From JAICMB01 sp035295125 (lineage in GTDB: Bacteria > Acidobacteriota > Terriglobia > Bryobacterales > Bryobacteraceae), in assembly GCA_035295125.1 (NCBI GenBank), contig DATGJP010000115.1:124001-188000 (forward strand): DNA of 64,000 bases, written 5' to 3'. Within the stretch, counting starts at the first letter, position 1. Each line of letters begins with the position of its first letter. The notes beneath the pieces were generated by a model. The model saw only the letters and a list, made by a program, of their open reading frames with translations. It did no database searches and was not told the DNA's origin. A program made the translations under genes and the position numbers. Positions 43,901 through 51,507 of the stretch are shown piece after piece.

Positions 43901-44210
43901 CGGTGAGGGAGTCCAGGGCTTCCGCCACGCCCTATCGGTCGCCGGCGCGCGCGCAACGCTGCTCACGCTTTGGGAAGTAGGTGATTTGAGCACCGCCCGC
44001 GTCCTCCGGGAATTCCTCGCTCGCACCGCTCCCCCTTCCGGTACGACGATGGAGGAAGCGCTCGCCGCCACACAGCTCGCCTTCATTCGCGGCGACATCC
44101 AGGAGCCGAATGCCACGGCAAATTCGAACCGCTGGCGTCATCCTTACTTCTGGGCCGCCGCGACTCTCTCGGGCCAGGATGCTACTCTCACTTTGGCGTC
44201 ACAGCAATAA
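40926..44210 (+). CDS. TPR-CHAT lipoprotein peptidase
   Basis: The 1094-residue protein starts with a lipoprotein signal (LFTLISC, lipidated Cys20), so it should be anchored to a membrane outside the cytoplasm. A long kinesin-light-chain-type TPR array (about 150-500: SDVLNDLGELYELAGDYTKA, AGEYNNLGVLYYLRGEYKKA) is followed by a helical linker and a CHAT domain (about 750-1090): RLMISPDAALAEIPWEAM, His925 in LIAYTHGFFS and Cys984 in VALFGCDTGRG, then GEGVQGFRHALSVAGARATL and a final HPYFWAAATLSG. The dyad is intact. It differs from the other TPR-CHAT protein by the lipid anchor and length. The gene ends the sigma, anti-sigma-like, unknown, CHAT operon, with no clear terminator after it. Confidence 0.92.
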   Translation: MARTIPALYAAVCLFTLISCKPSKNDLASGLTSIQKELSNPGVVKDGSAPSVEAKLKALCKAGTAFPKCRQWALGIAEKLRDDDDSLHLISARIILGTIRQLQTDAGTPATVDSATLDLNFAQLENKLGNRNAALVVFRTSFQTFVKLLGPNHPKTFYPLFAMAEAYVSNSNLKQAEPLLNQALALSRISGVDTFETSDVLNDLGELYELAGDYTKAERALQESLKIRRALPNKDPQAISESLNNLGELYEPLGDYSKAKLTFAEALEVLPQASRETLTAAAIHNNLGEAAQTLGDFSTAEREYAKTLDLMQRLRGPRNSDTAIALGNLASLYSQEGAYDKALELRLQALDIEHQNEPDSLNAAGEYNNLGVLYYLRGEYKKAEENYRKALAIRQRIERPDHLDIAANLDNLAVDLVAEGRLDQAEPMCLQALHIREKTGRPMDLALSLHHLGNILVKEGRYDKGLRDLLRALKIHETSFLPGHPETIATRRDYARDLWLLGRHRDARDQMITANREVSVLWSRTLTAVGDARRRSFTHEFDDLTNTSLSMAVALAAEDRQGAASLAALAIATRKGARSSASKEIFTRVRAGGDPEALGLLRKLSVLLEQESSLRQKGSEGSPEKLAALSQQENETEKLLIEKSGAYRNWRMALEPSRVTAGVPQGAAFVDILRYRRTDWTNWTNQEPHYAAMVYMSGGPPALVPLGPADAIDSAIALVRSNFENIWRLCTRENPCPAGVDKTLKTGPDFQANLERTKENYASLYALTMLKLEPAIHGAKRLMISPDAALAEIPWEAMRDRTEHYLVEQGYRITYLDSARTLAYFPPPAQPRTPAVVLAGMDYDGKPAVPVNTAASAKPPDPVEEMPAGGATGKWKPLQGSTEVLEAIRELNQAGKIGRIEKLPLGSEDEVVALQRPAALIAYTHGFFSLGASENDEGIRSGIVLYGANHASETDLKGHDGLLMANEAMLLDLEGTRLVALFGCDTGRGVEAGEGVQGFRHALSVAGARATLLTLWEVGDLSTARVLREFLARTAPPSGTTMEEALAATQLAFIRGDIQEPNATANSNRWRHPYFWAAATLSGQDATLTLASQQ

Positions 44211-44399
44211 GTCCCGTGTAGTTATCCTCGCACGCGCGACACATACCTAAAAATGTCCAGCGAACAGATCCATGGCGTCATCGCGAGAACCTGGACCGCT
44301 CCGGTCGGGCTCCCTTAGGCGAGCCGCGACATCGCGTCAACCTCGATAATCCGGAATCCGAATAACTGAAACTACTGCCCGAAGTGTGGTGTTTCTTGA

Positions 44400-44928
44400 G
44401 CCGACGTTCTCGTCCTGACGAACGCCGGCCGGATTCTATACGCGAACCCTGCCGCCGTCAAAATCATCGAGGTAAACGATTGTTTGCGAATCGTAGAGGA
44501 AGAGCCAGGGCCGCTTCGCCCTACTATGCTCGGCTCCTTCGCTTTGTCATCCGGAATGCGGCGCAGGGGTACCCTCTCAAGCCAAACCGCGCTCGGCATT
44601 CCTGGCGATGGTCCGTCCTGCGTTTTCGTCTCGATCGTATCAGCCAACCCGGTGATCGCTGTTTTGACACGCTCCAACCAGAAAAGAACCCGCGATCAGG
44701 TCGTCCTCCGTGGATTGTTCGGCTTCACGCGTGTCGAAGCGAAACTCGACAGCCTGTTAGCCACGGGTCAGTCTGTCTTGGAAGCCTCCGCCATTCTCGA
44801 CATTACGATTTGAACCCGCAACCACCTCAAGCGTGTCTTTGCAAAAAACCCAGACCGCCCGCCAGGGCGAATTGATCTCACTGCTTCTGCAAGAAATCGC
44901 GCTGACTTTAATTCTCATATTTTTGTAA
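44400..44928 (+). pseudogene. Decayed PAS-LuxR-type transcriptional regulator gene
   Basis: In one frame the sequence reads VLTNAGRILYANPAAVKII, a PAS-type segment, and later LRGLFGFTRVEAKLDSLLAT then EASAILDITI, the start of a LuxR-type helix-turn-helix. A TGA at 44811-44813 interrupts it; beyond the stop TRNHLKRVFAK continues the recognition helix, then one extra A in a run of six A (44843-44848) shifts the frame to TQTARQGELISLLLQEIA, the usual family end. So one nonsense change and one frameshift are visible, and the 5' end is also missing (stop at 44397). The bases 44211-44399 before it show no gene. It stands between the CHAT operon and the exopolysaccharide locus and may once have regulated one of them. 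Confidence 0.75.
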
Positions 44929-44961
44929 TACCCAATTGCTGATTTTGTAGTCTAAAAGCCG

Positions 44962-44990
44962 TTGACAACCCGGCAGAGTTGATGCAAGAT
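44962..44990 (+). promoter_or_regulatory. Possible promoter of the exopolysaccharide locus
   Basis: A perfect TTGACA (44962-44967), 17 bases, then CAAGAT (44985-44990), a weak -10. The expected leader to the small ribbon-helix-helix-like gene would be about 160 bases and includes the hairpin repeats at 45069-45103. Confidence 0.4.
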
Positions 44991-45068
44991 TGAGTTTCCG
45001 TTTCCTGCAATCGCCTGAAGCGAAAAAAAGAGCGCATGTGACGCTTTTGGCGAAGCTTACCCGTAAGA

Positions 45069-45103
45069 CAGGTTTTCAACCTGCGGCGGCTTTCTAACCC
45101 GCC
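45069..45103. repeat. Pair of small hairpin repeats with three-base loops
   Basis: CAGGTT-TTC-AACCTG (45069-45083) is followed at once by GGCGG...CCGCC (45085-45103). The same two units, slightly changed, begin the larger array at 46387-46465, so this is an interspersed palindromic element of acidobacterial type. Confidence 0.7.
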
Positions 45104-45156
45104 CTCCCAACAACATCAACTCATCCTCCGCCATCCCAGAGAGGAGGGCACCACCC

Positions 45157-45432
45157 ATGCCGCGTCTGTTCCGCCGCACCAAGGTAATCAGCATACGTCT
45201 CTCAGCCGAAGAGTACGACCAGCTCCAGAGCCTCTGCACAATCAAAGGAGCAGATAGCATCTCGGAATTGGCACGGGCAGGCCTCAAACTTCTGATGCTG
45301 AATGAAAAAAGCAACGGCCACGGCGCCATCGCCGGCCGCGTCGAAGCCATCGATTCCCGCGTCGCCGAGCTCGCCCGCGAAGTCGAACGCCTCAACGATC
45401 TGATGGCCACCGGGCAACAGGAGTCACGCTAA
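45157..45432 (+). CDS. Small ribbon-helix-helix-like protein with coiled-coil tail
   Basis: The 91-residue protein starts MPRLFRRTKVISIRLSAEEY, a beta-strand followed by helices (DQLQSLCTIKGADSISELAR, AGLKLLM) that fits the ribbon-helix-helix/MetJ-Arc fold of DNA-binding dimers. The C-terminal 35 residues (RVEAIDSRVAELAREVERLN) form a likely coiled coil. The strand residues KVISIRL would contact DNA. The gene is the first of the exopolysaccharide operon, three bases before the Wza-like gene, so it may regulate the locus; a structural role is not excluded. The ATG has GAGAGGAGG upstream, a strong ribosome site. Confidence 0.72.
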   Translation: MPRLFRRTKVISIRLSAEEYDQLQSLCTIKGADSISELARAGLKLLMLNEKSNGHGAIAGRVEAIDSRVAELAREVERLNDLMATGQQESR

Positions 45433-45435
45433 CTC

Positions 45436-46383
45436 ATGAAGTCCTCTCTTCTCGTCCTCCTCCTGACGGCCGCGGCCCACGCCCAGACCGCGCCGCGTGT
45501 CCTCCAGTCGCCCACGCTGCCATCCGACAATCTTCCCATTCAGCGAGTCGGCCCCGACGACCTCATCGGCATCTCCACCTACGACGCGCCCGAGCTCACG
45601 CGCACCGTCCGCGTCGGCATCGACGGCGCCATCCGCCTGCCCATGGTGAAGGAGCGCATCCATGTCGCCGGTCTCTTTCCATCCGAAGTGGAAGCCGCCA
45701 TCGCCGAAGAGCTCGTGAAGGAAGAGATCATGGTCGACCCCATCATCACGGTCTCCGTTGTCGAATCCCGCAGCCGTCCCATCACGGTCTCCGGAGCCGT
45801 CAAGAACCCGACCACCTTCCAGGCCTCCGGCCAGGTCACGCTGCTCGACGCGCTCGCCCGCGCCAACGGACTCGCCGAAGACGCTGGCCCCGAAATCCTC
45901 GTCTCCAAAAACCAACCCGGTCCCGACGGCAAACCCATCAGCCTGACCCAGCGCATCATCGTTAAAGCCTTAATCAATGGAGCCGACCCCGACCTCAACC
46001 TGCGCCTCACCGGAGGCGAACAAGTACGAATCCCCGAAGCAGGCCGGGTCTACGTCGTAGGCAACGTGAAAAAACCCGGAGCCTTCCCCCTTCGCGACGC
46101 CGGCGAGACCAGCGTCCTCCGCGCCCTCTCCCTGTCCGAAGGCTTGCTCCCCTACACCGGCGAAATGGCTTACATCTATCGCCCGGAAGGCGGAGCTGGC
46201 GGCAAAAACGAAATCCCGATCGATCTGAAAAAAATCATGGACCGCAAATCCCCCGACGTGCCCCTCCTGGCCAACGACATCTTGTATGTCACCGACCGTT
46301 CCGGCCGCCGCAGCCTGGCCCGAGTCATGGAAATAGTCGGAGGAGGCATCGGAGGAGCCCTGATCTACACCACCACCCGGTAA
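45436..46383 (+). CDS. Wza-like polysaccharide export protein (SLBB domains)
   Basis: This 315-residue protein is an outer-membrane polysaccharide exporter homologue. A signal peptide (MKSSLLVLLLTAAAHAQ) precedes a Poly_export domain (about 36-110: VGPDDLIGISTYDAPELTRT, VGIDGAIRLPMVKERIHVAG) and two SLBB domains (about 112-160: PITVSGAVKNPTTFQASGQV; about 200-270: GRVYVVGNVKKPGAFPLRDA). Unlike E. coli Wza no lipobox Cys is present. A hydrophobic C-terminal helix (IVGGGIGGALIYTTT) could be the outer-membrane-spanning helix. It pairs with the Wzc-like kinase encoded 128 bases downstream to form the export channel. Confidence 0.9.
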   Translation: MKSSLLVLLLTAAAHAQTAPRVLQSPTLPSDNLPIQRVGPDDLIGISTYDAPELTRTVRVGIDGAIRLPMVKERIHVAGLFPSEVEAAIAEELVKEEIMVDPIITVSVVESRSRPITVSGAVKNPTTFQASGQVTLLDALARANGLAEDAGPEILVSKNQPGPDGKPISLTQRIIVKALINGADPDLNLRLTGGEQVRIPEAGRVYVVGNVKKPGAFPLRDAGETSVLRALSLSEGLLPYTGEMAYIYRPEGGAGGKNEIPIDLKKIMDRKSPDVPLLANDILYVTDRSGRRSLARVMEIVGGGIGGALIYTTTR

Positions 46384-46386
46384 GGA

Positions 46387-46465
46387 AGGTTTGCAACCTG
46401 CGGCGGATTTTCAATCCGCCTGATGGAAAGCAGGCTGGCAGCCTGCGCGCCGATTGCCAATCGGC
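46387..46465. repeat. Array of four small hairpins with three-base loops
   Basis: In the gap between the wza-like and wzc-like genes four perfect inverted repeats follow one another: AGGTT-TGC-AACCT (46387-46399), GGCGGATT-TTC-AATCCGCC (46402-46420), GCAGGCT-GGC-AGCCTGC (46430-46446) and GCCGATT-GCC-AATCGGC (46449-46465). All have three-base loops. They are interspersed palindromes that could affect RNA stability or partial termination between the two genes. Confidence 0.85.
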
Positions 46466-46511
46466 CTCCGTACTTTTCCTCCGCGCACACGAACCAGTCA
46501 TTCCGAACGAG

Positions 46512-48770
46512 ATGATCCCCGACTCAAAAAACGCCCTCATCCCCCTCCAGCAAGGCCCCCCGGCCTACTACATCCCGGCGCCCCCGCCCGCCCAGGACTT
46601 CGAGCCGGAAGCGCCCGCGGTCCCGCTGTCGCACTACCTCTGGATCCTCCGCCGCCACGCCTGGAAAATCGTAGTCTTCGTCGTAACATGCGTAGCCGCG
46701 ACATTCATTGTTTCCTCCCGCCTGACGCCGGTCTACGAATCTTCCTCGGTAATCGACGTCGACCGCCAGGCGCCCTCCGCCATCGTCGGCCAGGATTCCA
46801 GCCGTGTGGGAGCCCCTAATGACGCCGACCAGTTCCTGGCGACACAAGTCAAACTAATTCAATCCGACGCGGTCCTGAGACCGGTAGCCCAGAAATACAA
46901 TCTCCTCCAGGCCGAACAGCAGTTCGCGGAAAAGAACCCGGGACTGGCGCAGCGCGCCGCCAACGCCCCCGTCCTGCTGAAGCGTCTGAAAGTAACGCGG
47001 CCGCCGAACACCTACCTGCTCTTCATCGCCTATCGCTCCACCGATCCCCAGATAGCCGCCGACGTCGCAAACGCCGTGGCCCAGTCGTACCTGGAGCACA
47101 CCTACAACATACGCATACGCTCCTCCGTGAACCTCTCGCACTTCATGGAGCAGCAGCTCGAAGAGCTCAGGGCCAAGATGGAGAAATCCGGCCAGGCGCT
47201 GGCGCAGTTCGAGCGTGAGTTGAACTTAATCAATCCCGAAGAAAAGACCAACATCCTGTCCGCCCGGCTCCTCCAGCTCAATCAGGATTACACCGCCGCG
47301 CAATCCGACCGTGTGAAGAAGGAGGCCGCCTATAACTCCATGAAGACCGGTTCGCTCGAGGCCGCGCAGGTGTCAGGACAAGGCGAAGCGCTCATTTTGC
47401 TGACTCAGAAACTGAACGAGGCGCGCCAAAGGTTCGCGGAAGTCAAGACGACTTATGGAACGAACCACCCTGAGTTTCGCAAAGCCGCCTCGCAGCTCAC
47501 TGAGTTATTGAAGCAATTCGAGGACACGCGCAAAAACATAGCCGACCGCATCGAGGTGGATTACAAGCAGTCCGTGAACCGGGAACAGATGCTACACTCC
47601 GCAGTCGGCGAAACAAAGGCCGAGTACGACCGTCTCAACTCCCGGTCGTTTGAGTACCAGCAATTGAAGCGTGAGGCGGAGGCAGACAAAAAGCTCTACG
47701 ACGAGTTGGTAACCAAGATCAAGGAAGCGGGTATTAACGCCGGTTTCCAGAACAACAACATAAGGATTGCCGACTCCGCTCGCCCCGCCCTGAAGCCGGT
47801 ATTTCCGAATCTGAGCCTTAACCTGCTGCTCGCGTTCCTGTTCTCCGGGATACTGGCGATAGGTGCGGCGGTGTTGAGCGACACGCTCGATACCACGGTC
47901 CGCGATCCCGAGCAGGCCAGCCGTTATCTGGGCACCGATGTGATCGGCATCTTGCCGGCCGTGAAAAATGCAACGCAGTTAAACGCCTTGGCGGCGCCGA
48001 AAGCCGGCGAAACGGCGCTGGCGAAGATTGAGCCCACGGTGAACGCCAACGGCAACGGCTATCATCGCAAAGGATACTACCGGACCATTTCGGGTTTCGA
48101 GGAAGCCATCCGCACACTGCGTAACACCATTCTCTTGGGCGACTTCGATTCGCGAATCTGCTCCATTCTGGTCACCAGCGCCGGACCCGGCGAAGGAAAA
48201 ACGACTGCCTGCGCTCACTTGGCCATTGCTCATGCCGAGCAGGGTAAAAAGACGCTCCTGGTCGACGCCGACTTACGTCGCCCAAGCGTGCACCGGAAGT
48301 TCGGGATGAACCCAGTCAACGGATTGACCAATGTGCTCATGGGCGAGATAGGATGGCGTGAGACCGTGATTCCGGCAGAAGGGCGACCGAATCTCCACAT
48401 TATTCCCGCTGGTCCGCCGTCGCATCGTGCATCGGATTTGGTTGGCCCTCGGATGGCGGAATTGCTGGATGAATTCGGGAAAGAGTATGACCTTGTCCTG
48501 CTTGACGCGCCACCACTTCTTGGTTTCGCCGAGCCTCTCCAGATGGCCACAGTCGCCGATGGTGTTCTCGTTATAAGTCGAGCGGGTGAAACGAAGCGCA
48601 AAGCCGTGAGTAGCGTACTTTCCGCACTGAATCGGTTGCGCGCGAACGTAGTTGGTGTCGTTTTAAACCAGGTAAAGCGAGATACTTCCGACGGGTATTC
48701 CTACTATGGGTACTATCGGCACAACTACTACACCGGTGATCGCAATCAGTCTTCAAGTACGACCGACTAG
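46512..48770 (+). CDS. Wzc-like polysaccharide co-polymerase and tyrosine autokinase
   Basis: The 752-residue protein combines a Wzz chain-length domain with a BY-kinase. An N-terminal Pro-rich region is followed by a first transmembrane helix (about 52-72, WKIVVFVVTCVAATFIVSS), a periplasmic part with long coiled coils (about 190-400), a second transmembrane helix (about 435-455, LSLNLLLAFLFSGILAIGAA) and the cytoplasmic kinase: Walker A SAGPGEGKTT (about 556-565), A' LLVDADLRRPS and Walker B DLVLLDAPPLLG. The C-terminal tail DGYSYYGYYRHNYY is a typical tyrosine cluster for autophosphorylation. It regulates polymer length and export together with the Wza-like protein and the Wzy-like polymerase at 57240. 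Confidence 0.92.
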   Translation: MIPDSKNALIPLQQGPPAYYIPAPPPAQDFEPEAPAVPLSHYLWILRRHAWKIVVFVVTCVAATFIVSSRLTPVYESSSVIDVDRQAPSAIVGQDSSRVGAPNDADQFLATQVKLIQSDAVLRPVAQKYNLLQAEQQFAEKNPGLAQRAANAPVLLKRLKVTRPPNTYLLFIAYRSTDPQIAADVANAVAQSYLEHTYNIRIRSSVNLSHFMEQQLEELRAKMEKSGQALAQFERELNLINPEEKTNILSARLLQLNQDYTAAQSDRVKKEAAYNSMKTGSLEAAQVSGQGEALILLTQKLNEARQRFAEVKTTYGTNHPEFRKAASQLTELLKQFEDTRKNIADRIEVDYKQSVNREQMLHSAVGETKAEYDRLNSRSFEYQQLKREAEADKKLYDELVTKIKEAGINAGFQNNNIRIADSARPALKPVFPNLSLNLLLAFLFSGILAIGAAVLSDTLDTTVRDPEQASRYLGTDVIGILPAVKNATQLNALAAPKAGETALAKIEPTVNANGNGYHRKGYYRTISGFEEAIRTLRNTILLGDFDSRICSILVTSAGPGEGKTTACAHLAIAHAEQGKKTLLVDADLRRPSVHRKFGMNPVNGLTNVLMGEIGWRETVIPAEGRPNLHIIPAGPPSHRASDLVGPRMAELLDEFGKEYDLVLLDAPPLLGFAEPLQMATVADGVLVISRAGETKRKAVSSVLSALNRLRANVVGVVLNQVKRDTSDGYSYYGYYRHNYYTGDRNQSSSTTD

Positions 48771-49204
48771 GATCCCCGGATGGAAGTCGGTTTTGGGCAG
48801 ACCCGGGTCATCTCCAGAAATTCCTGTACCGAATGGGACAGAAAGCGTACCAGCTGCAGCGACGATATCTGATGCCGGTCCAATTTGTACTTGATCGTAG
48901 CAAGTTCGCCAAGCACCAGGCGGCATCGGTGGTCGATAACTCAAAGTCAAAGTGCGATTGCCATTATTAGCCTCGGCGGCAAACGCGGCTTTTCTCGGGA
49001 AGCATTCTGGCCTGACGGTTACGCTGTCGACCCTCAGCTTCGAACCGGAGCAGATCCGTCAATACTTCCGCGCAGGAAAGCAATACCCAACAATTCGAAC
49101 CGTTACATTAGACTCGCATTTGCGAGACGCTCGAAATTGAATCGGCCCTCCTTAAGGCGGGCGCCAATTCATCAAGCGACGTCGTCTGCGGGCCCGCATT
49201 ACTC
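48771..49204. other. 434-bp gap without a confident gene
   Basis: After the kinase gene the sequence has no clear plus-strand gene. On the minus strand a frame of about 100 codons (roughly 49050 to 48753) is open, reads like a beta-rich protein (NNGNRTLTLSYRPPMPPGAW; SDIVAAAGTLSVPFGTG) but has no good start or family match. It may be a fragment of a lost gene or chance. Confidence 0.4.
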
Positions 49205-50188
49205 ATGCGACATTCATTACTGACAGGCGGTGCAGGTTTTATTGGCAGTCATCTCGTTGATAGGCTGCTTGCGGACAACTGGCGAGTTACGACCATTGAC
49301 AACTTCGACCCATTTTATTGCCGTAGATTGAAAGAGCGGAACATCCACCTTCATCGTCATCATCCGTGCTTCCGGTTGGTGGAGGCGGACATACGGGACC
49401 GTGAAGCGCTGCGAAGGGAGCTTGCCGGCGACAGTTTCGATGTCCTGATCCATCTTGCAGCTCGCGCCGGCGTCCGGCCCTCGATTCTTGATCCCATGGC
49501 CTACCAGGACGTTAACGTGGGGGGGACCCAGAACCTTCTTGAGTTCGCCAAACGGTGCGGTATTCCGAAAATCATTTTTGCGTCATCATCAAGCGTGTAC
49601 GGCGTCAACCCAAATACTCCCTGGCGGGAAGACGATCCGGTACTACTGCCCATCAGCCCATATGCCGCTACGAAGATCGCTGGCGAACTCATGGGCCATG
49701 TTTACAGTAAGTTGTTTGGTATTCAGTTTCTCGCTCTACGATTTTTCACGGTGTATGGTCCGCGGCAGCGGCCGGATCTTGCGATCAACAAGATGTCACG
49801 TATGATCCTTAACGGTGAGCCGATTCCCATTTTTGGAGATGGCAGCACGACGAGAGATTACACGTATATCGATGACATCGTCGCAGGAGTCTGTACCGCG
49901 CTCGAATACGAAGGCAGTCTCTACGAAGTTATAAACCTGGGGAACAATCAAACAATAAGCCTGTTGGAGATGGTGAGGGTTATCGAGAACGCTCTCGGGC
50001 GTAAAGCGCGCCTCGAGTTCCAGCCACAACAACCGGGCGACGTTCCGCGAACGGCTGCGAATATTGAAAAAGCGCGCATGCTGTTGGGATACGAGCCATC
50101 CACGCGGTTTTCTGCCGGGATCACCCAGTTCGCCAAGTGGCTTCAGAAGCATCAGAATAACTTCCCCTGCGATTGCAAGCCAGCATGA
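49205..50188 (+). CDS. NAD-dependent nucleotide-sugar epimerase (UDP-glucuronate 4-epimerase-like)
   Basis: The 327-residue protein is an extended short-chain dehydrogenase with Rossmann motif LLTGGAGFIGSHLVDRLL, the catalytic SSSSVYG and YAATK (Tyr and Lys of the YxxxK pair), and substrate-loop segments RFFTVYGPRQRPDLAINKMS and FGDGSTTRDYTYIDDIVAGV. These match UDP-glucuronate 4-epimerases, which convert UDP-glucuronate to UDP-galacturonate; a related UDP-glucose 4-epimerase or dehydratase is possible. It would supply an activated uronic acid for the polysaccharide. The ATGA overlap with the flippase gene ties it into the operon. Confidence 0.88.
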   Translation: MRHSLLTGGAGFIGSHLVDRLLADNWRVTTIDNFDPFYCRRLKERNIHLHRHHPCFRLVEADIRDREALRRELAGDSFDVLIHLAARAGVRPSILDPMAYQDVNVGGTQNLLEFAKRCGIPKIIFASSSSVYGVNPNTPWREDDPVLLPISPYAATKIAGELMGHVYSKLFGIQFLALRFFTVYGPRQRPDLAINKMSRMILNGEPIPIFGDGSTTRDYTYIDDIVAGVCTALEYEGSLYEVINLGNNQTISLLEMVRVIENALGRKARLEFQPQQPGDVPRTAANIEKARMLLGYEPSTRFSAGITQFAKWLQKHQNNFPCDCKPA

Positions 50189-51507
50189 AAGCGCCAATGT
50201 CGACACCCTCAGGGCTTCGGCGACTGACCCGTGAATTCTCTTGGGTAGTGGCCGGACAGGCCGCCGGGACTCTTGGGGCTCTCGTTGGCGTGCGCCTTTT
50301 GACGCAGGCCCTGAAACCAGCCGCTTATGGAGAAATCGGGCTCGGACTGACCTTGGTGACACTTTCTCAACAGATCGTATTCGGCCCACTCTGTTCAGCG
50401 ACGCTGCGCTCCTTCGCGCCAGCTGCAGAAAGGAACGAGCTTACCCGCTTTTTCGGCGCCACCAAGCTTCTGTTCCAGAGCGCTATCGGAGCCCTCGTTG
50501 GCATGATCGCGTTGCTGGGCCTCGTTCTTGTCTGGTCAAACAATGCGAGATGGCTACCGCTACTCCTGTTGGTAGGGTTCCTATCCGTTCTGTCGGGCTA
50601 TAACTCGATGCTCGATGGAATCCAGAACGCAGCCCGGCAACGGCCGGTGGTCGCATGGCATCAGGGAGCCGGCCAATGGCTGCGTTATCTGCTCGCCGCA
50701 GCGGCAGTCCTCGTGATTGGCGCTTCAAGTATGTCAGCAATCCTCGGCTATACGTTGGGTGCCGTCCTCGTGCTGGGGTCGCAGGTTACTTTCTTCCGAC
50801 AGAAGATCCGGCCTCTTGCCAGGCTAGAGGCGATTCCAGACGCGCGTCAGATCCGCGAGACGGCACGGGGGATGTGGAACTACGGTTGGCCGTTCGCCGT
50901 GTACGGCATTTTCACCTGGGGGCAAGCGGCTTCGGACCGTTGGGCCCTACAGTACTTCCGCTCGACGGCGGATGTCGGGTTGTACCAGGTGCTCTACCAA
51001 CTCAGTTACTACCCGGTGACTCTGGCGTCCGTGTTACTTACGCAACTCGTGACGCCAATCCTATTCGCCAGGGCCGGCGACGGCACGGATTCCGGGCGGA
51101 TCGAGCAAGCCCGGCGTATGACGAACATCATGGTCGCTGGTTCGGTCGGTATCACACTGCTTGGGGTCGCTGTGATGTTTCTTGTTCGCCAGCCCATGTT
51201 TTCCTTGTTGGTCGCACCGGAATACCGAACCGCATCCTCACTCGCGCCTGCAATGGTGTTCGCTTCAGGAGTGTTCGCGACCGGTCAAGTGGCGGCTCTC
51301 AACCAACTCACCCGAAGTGCGACCCGTGCCTTAATCGCCCCCAAAGCTGTGACGGCATGTCTTGGAACCCTATTGAACTGTATAGGTGCGTGGGAGTGGG
51401 GGATCGGCGGGGTTGTCGCAGGGAATGCGGCCTTCTCCATCTTGTATCTCCTGTGGGTACTCGGTCTAGACAATCAGGGACATGAACGACCCGTGCAAAC
51501 CGCGTAA
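50185..51507 (+). CDS. Oligosaccharide flippase (Wzx-like)
   Basis: This 440-residue membrane protein has about 12 transmembrane helices (for example WVVAGQAAGTLGALVGVRLL, LLFQSAIGALVGMIALLGLV, GWPFAVYGIFTWGQAASDRW, VAGSVGITLLGVAVMFLV). It fits the MOP/Wzx family that moves undecaprenyl-linked repeat units across the inner membrane. The start ATG 50185 overlaps the epimerase stop (ATGA); the TTG at 50173 is less likely. It is the only transporter candidate for lipid-linked units in the locus and, with the Wzy-like polymerase, marks a Wzx/Wzy-type pathway. Confidence 0.88.
   Translation: MKAPMSTPSGLRRLTREFSWVVAGQAAGTLGALVGVRLLTQALKPAAYGEIGLGLTLVTLSQQIVFGPLCSATLRSFAPAAERNELTRFFGATKLLFQSAIGALVGMIALLGLVLVWSNNARWLPLLLLVGFLSVLSGYNSMLDGIQNAARQRPVVAWHQGAGQWLRYLLAAAAVLVIGASSMSAILGYTLGAVLVLGSQVTFFRQKIRPLARLEAIPDARQIRETARGMWNYGWPFAVYGIFTWGQAASDRWALQYFRSTADVGLYQVLYQLSYYPVTLASVLLTQLVTPILFARAGDGTDSGRIEQARRMTNIMVAGSVGITLLGVAVMFLVRQPMFSLLVAPEYRTASSLAPAMVFASGVFATGQVAALNQLTRSATRALIAPKAVTACLGTLLNCIGAWEWGIGGVVAGNAAFSILYLLWVLGLDNQGHERPVQTA

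Noticed and set aside
30067..44210. CRISPR array or Cas genes linked to the TPR-CHAT proteins
   Set aside because: No regularly spaced direct repeats and no Cas motifs were seen, so a craspase-type system is not supported.
44372..44677. 101-codon minus-strand frame
   Set aside because: It is opposite to the recognisable PAS-LuxR relic and shows no family motif.
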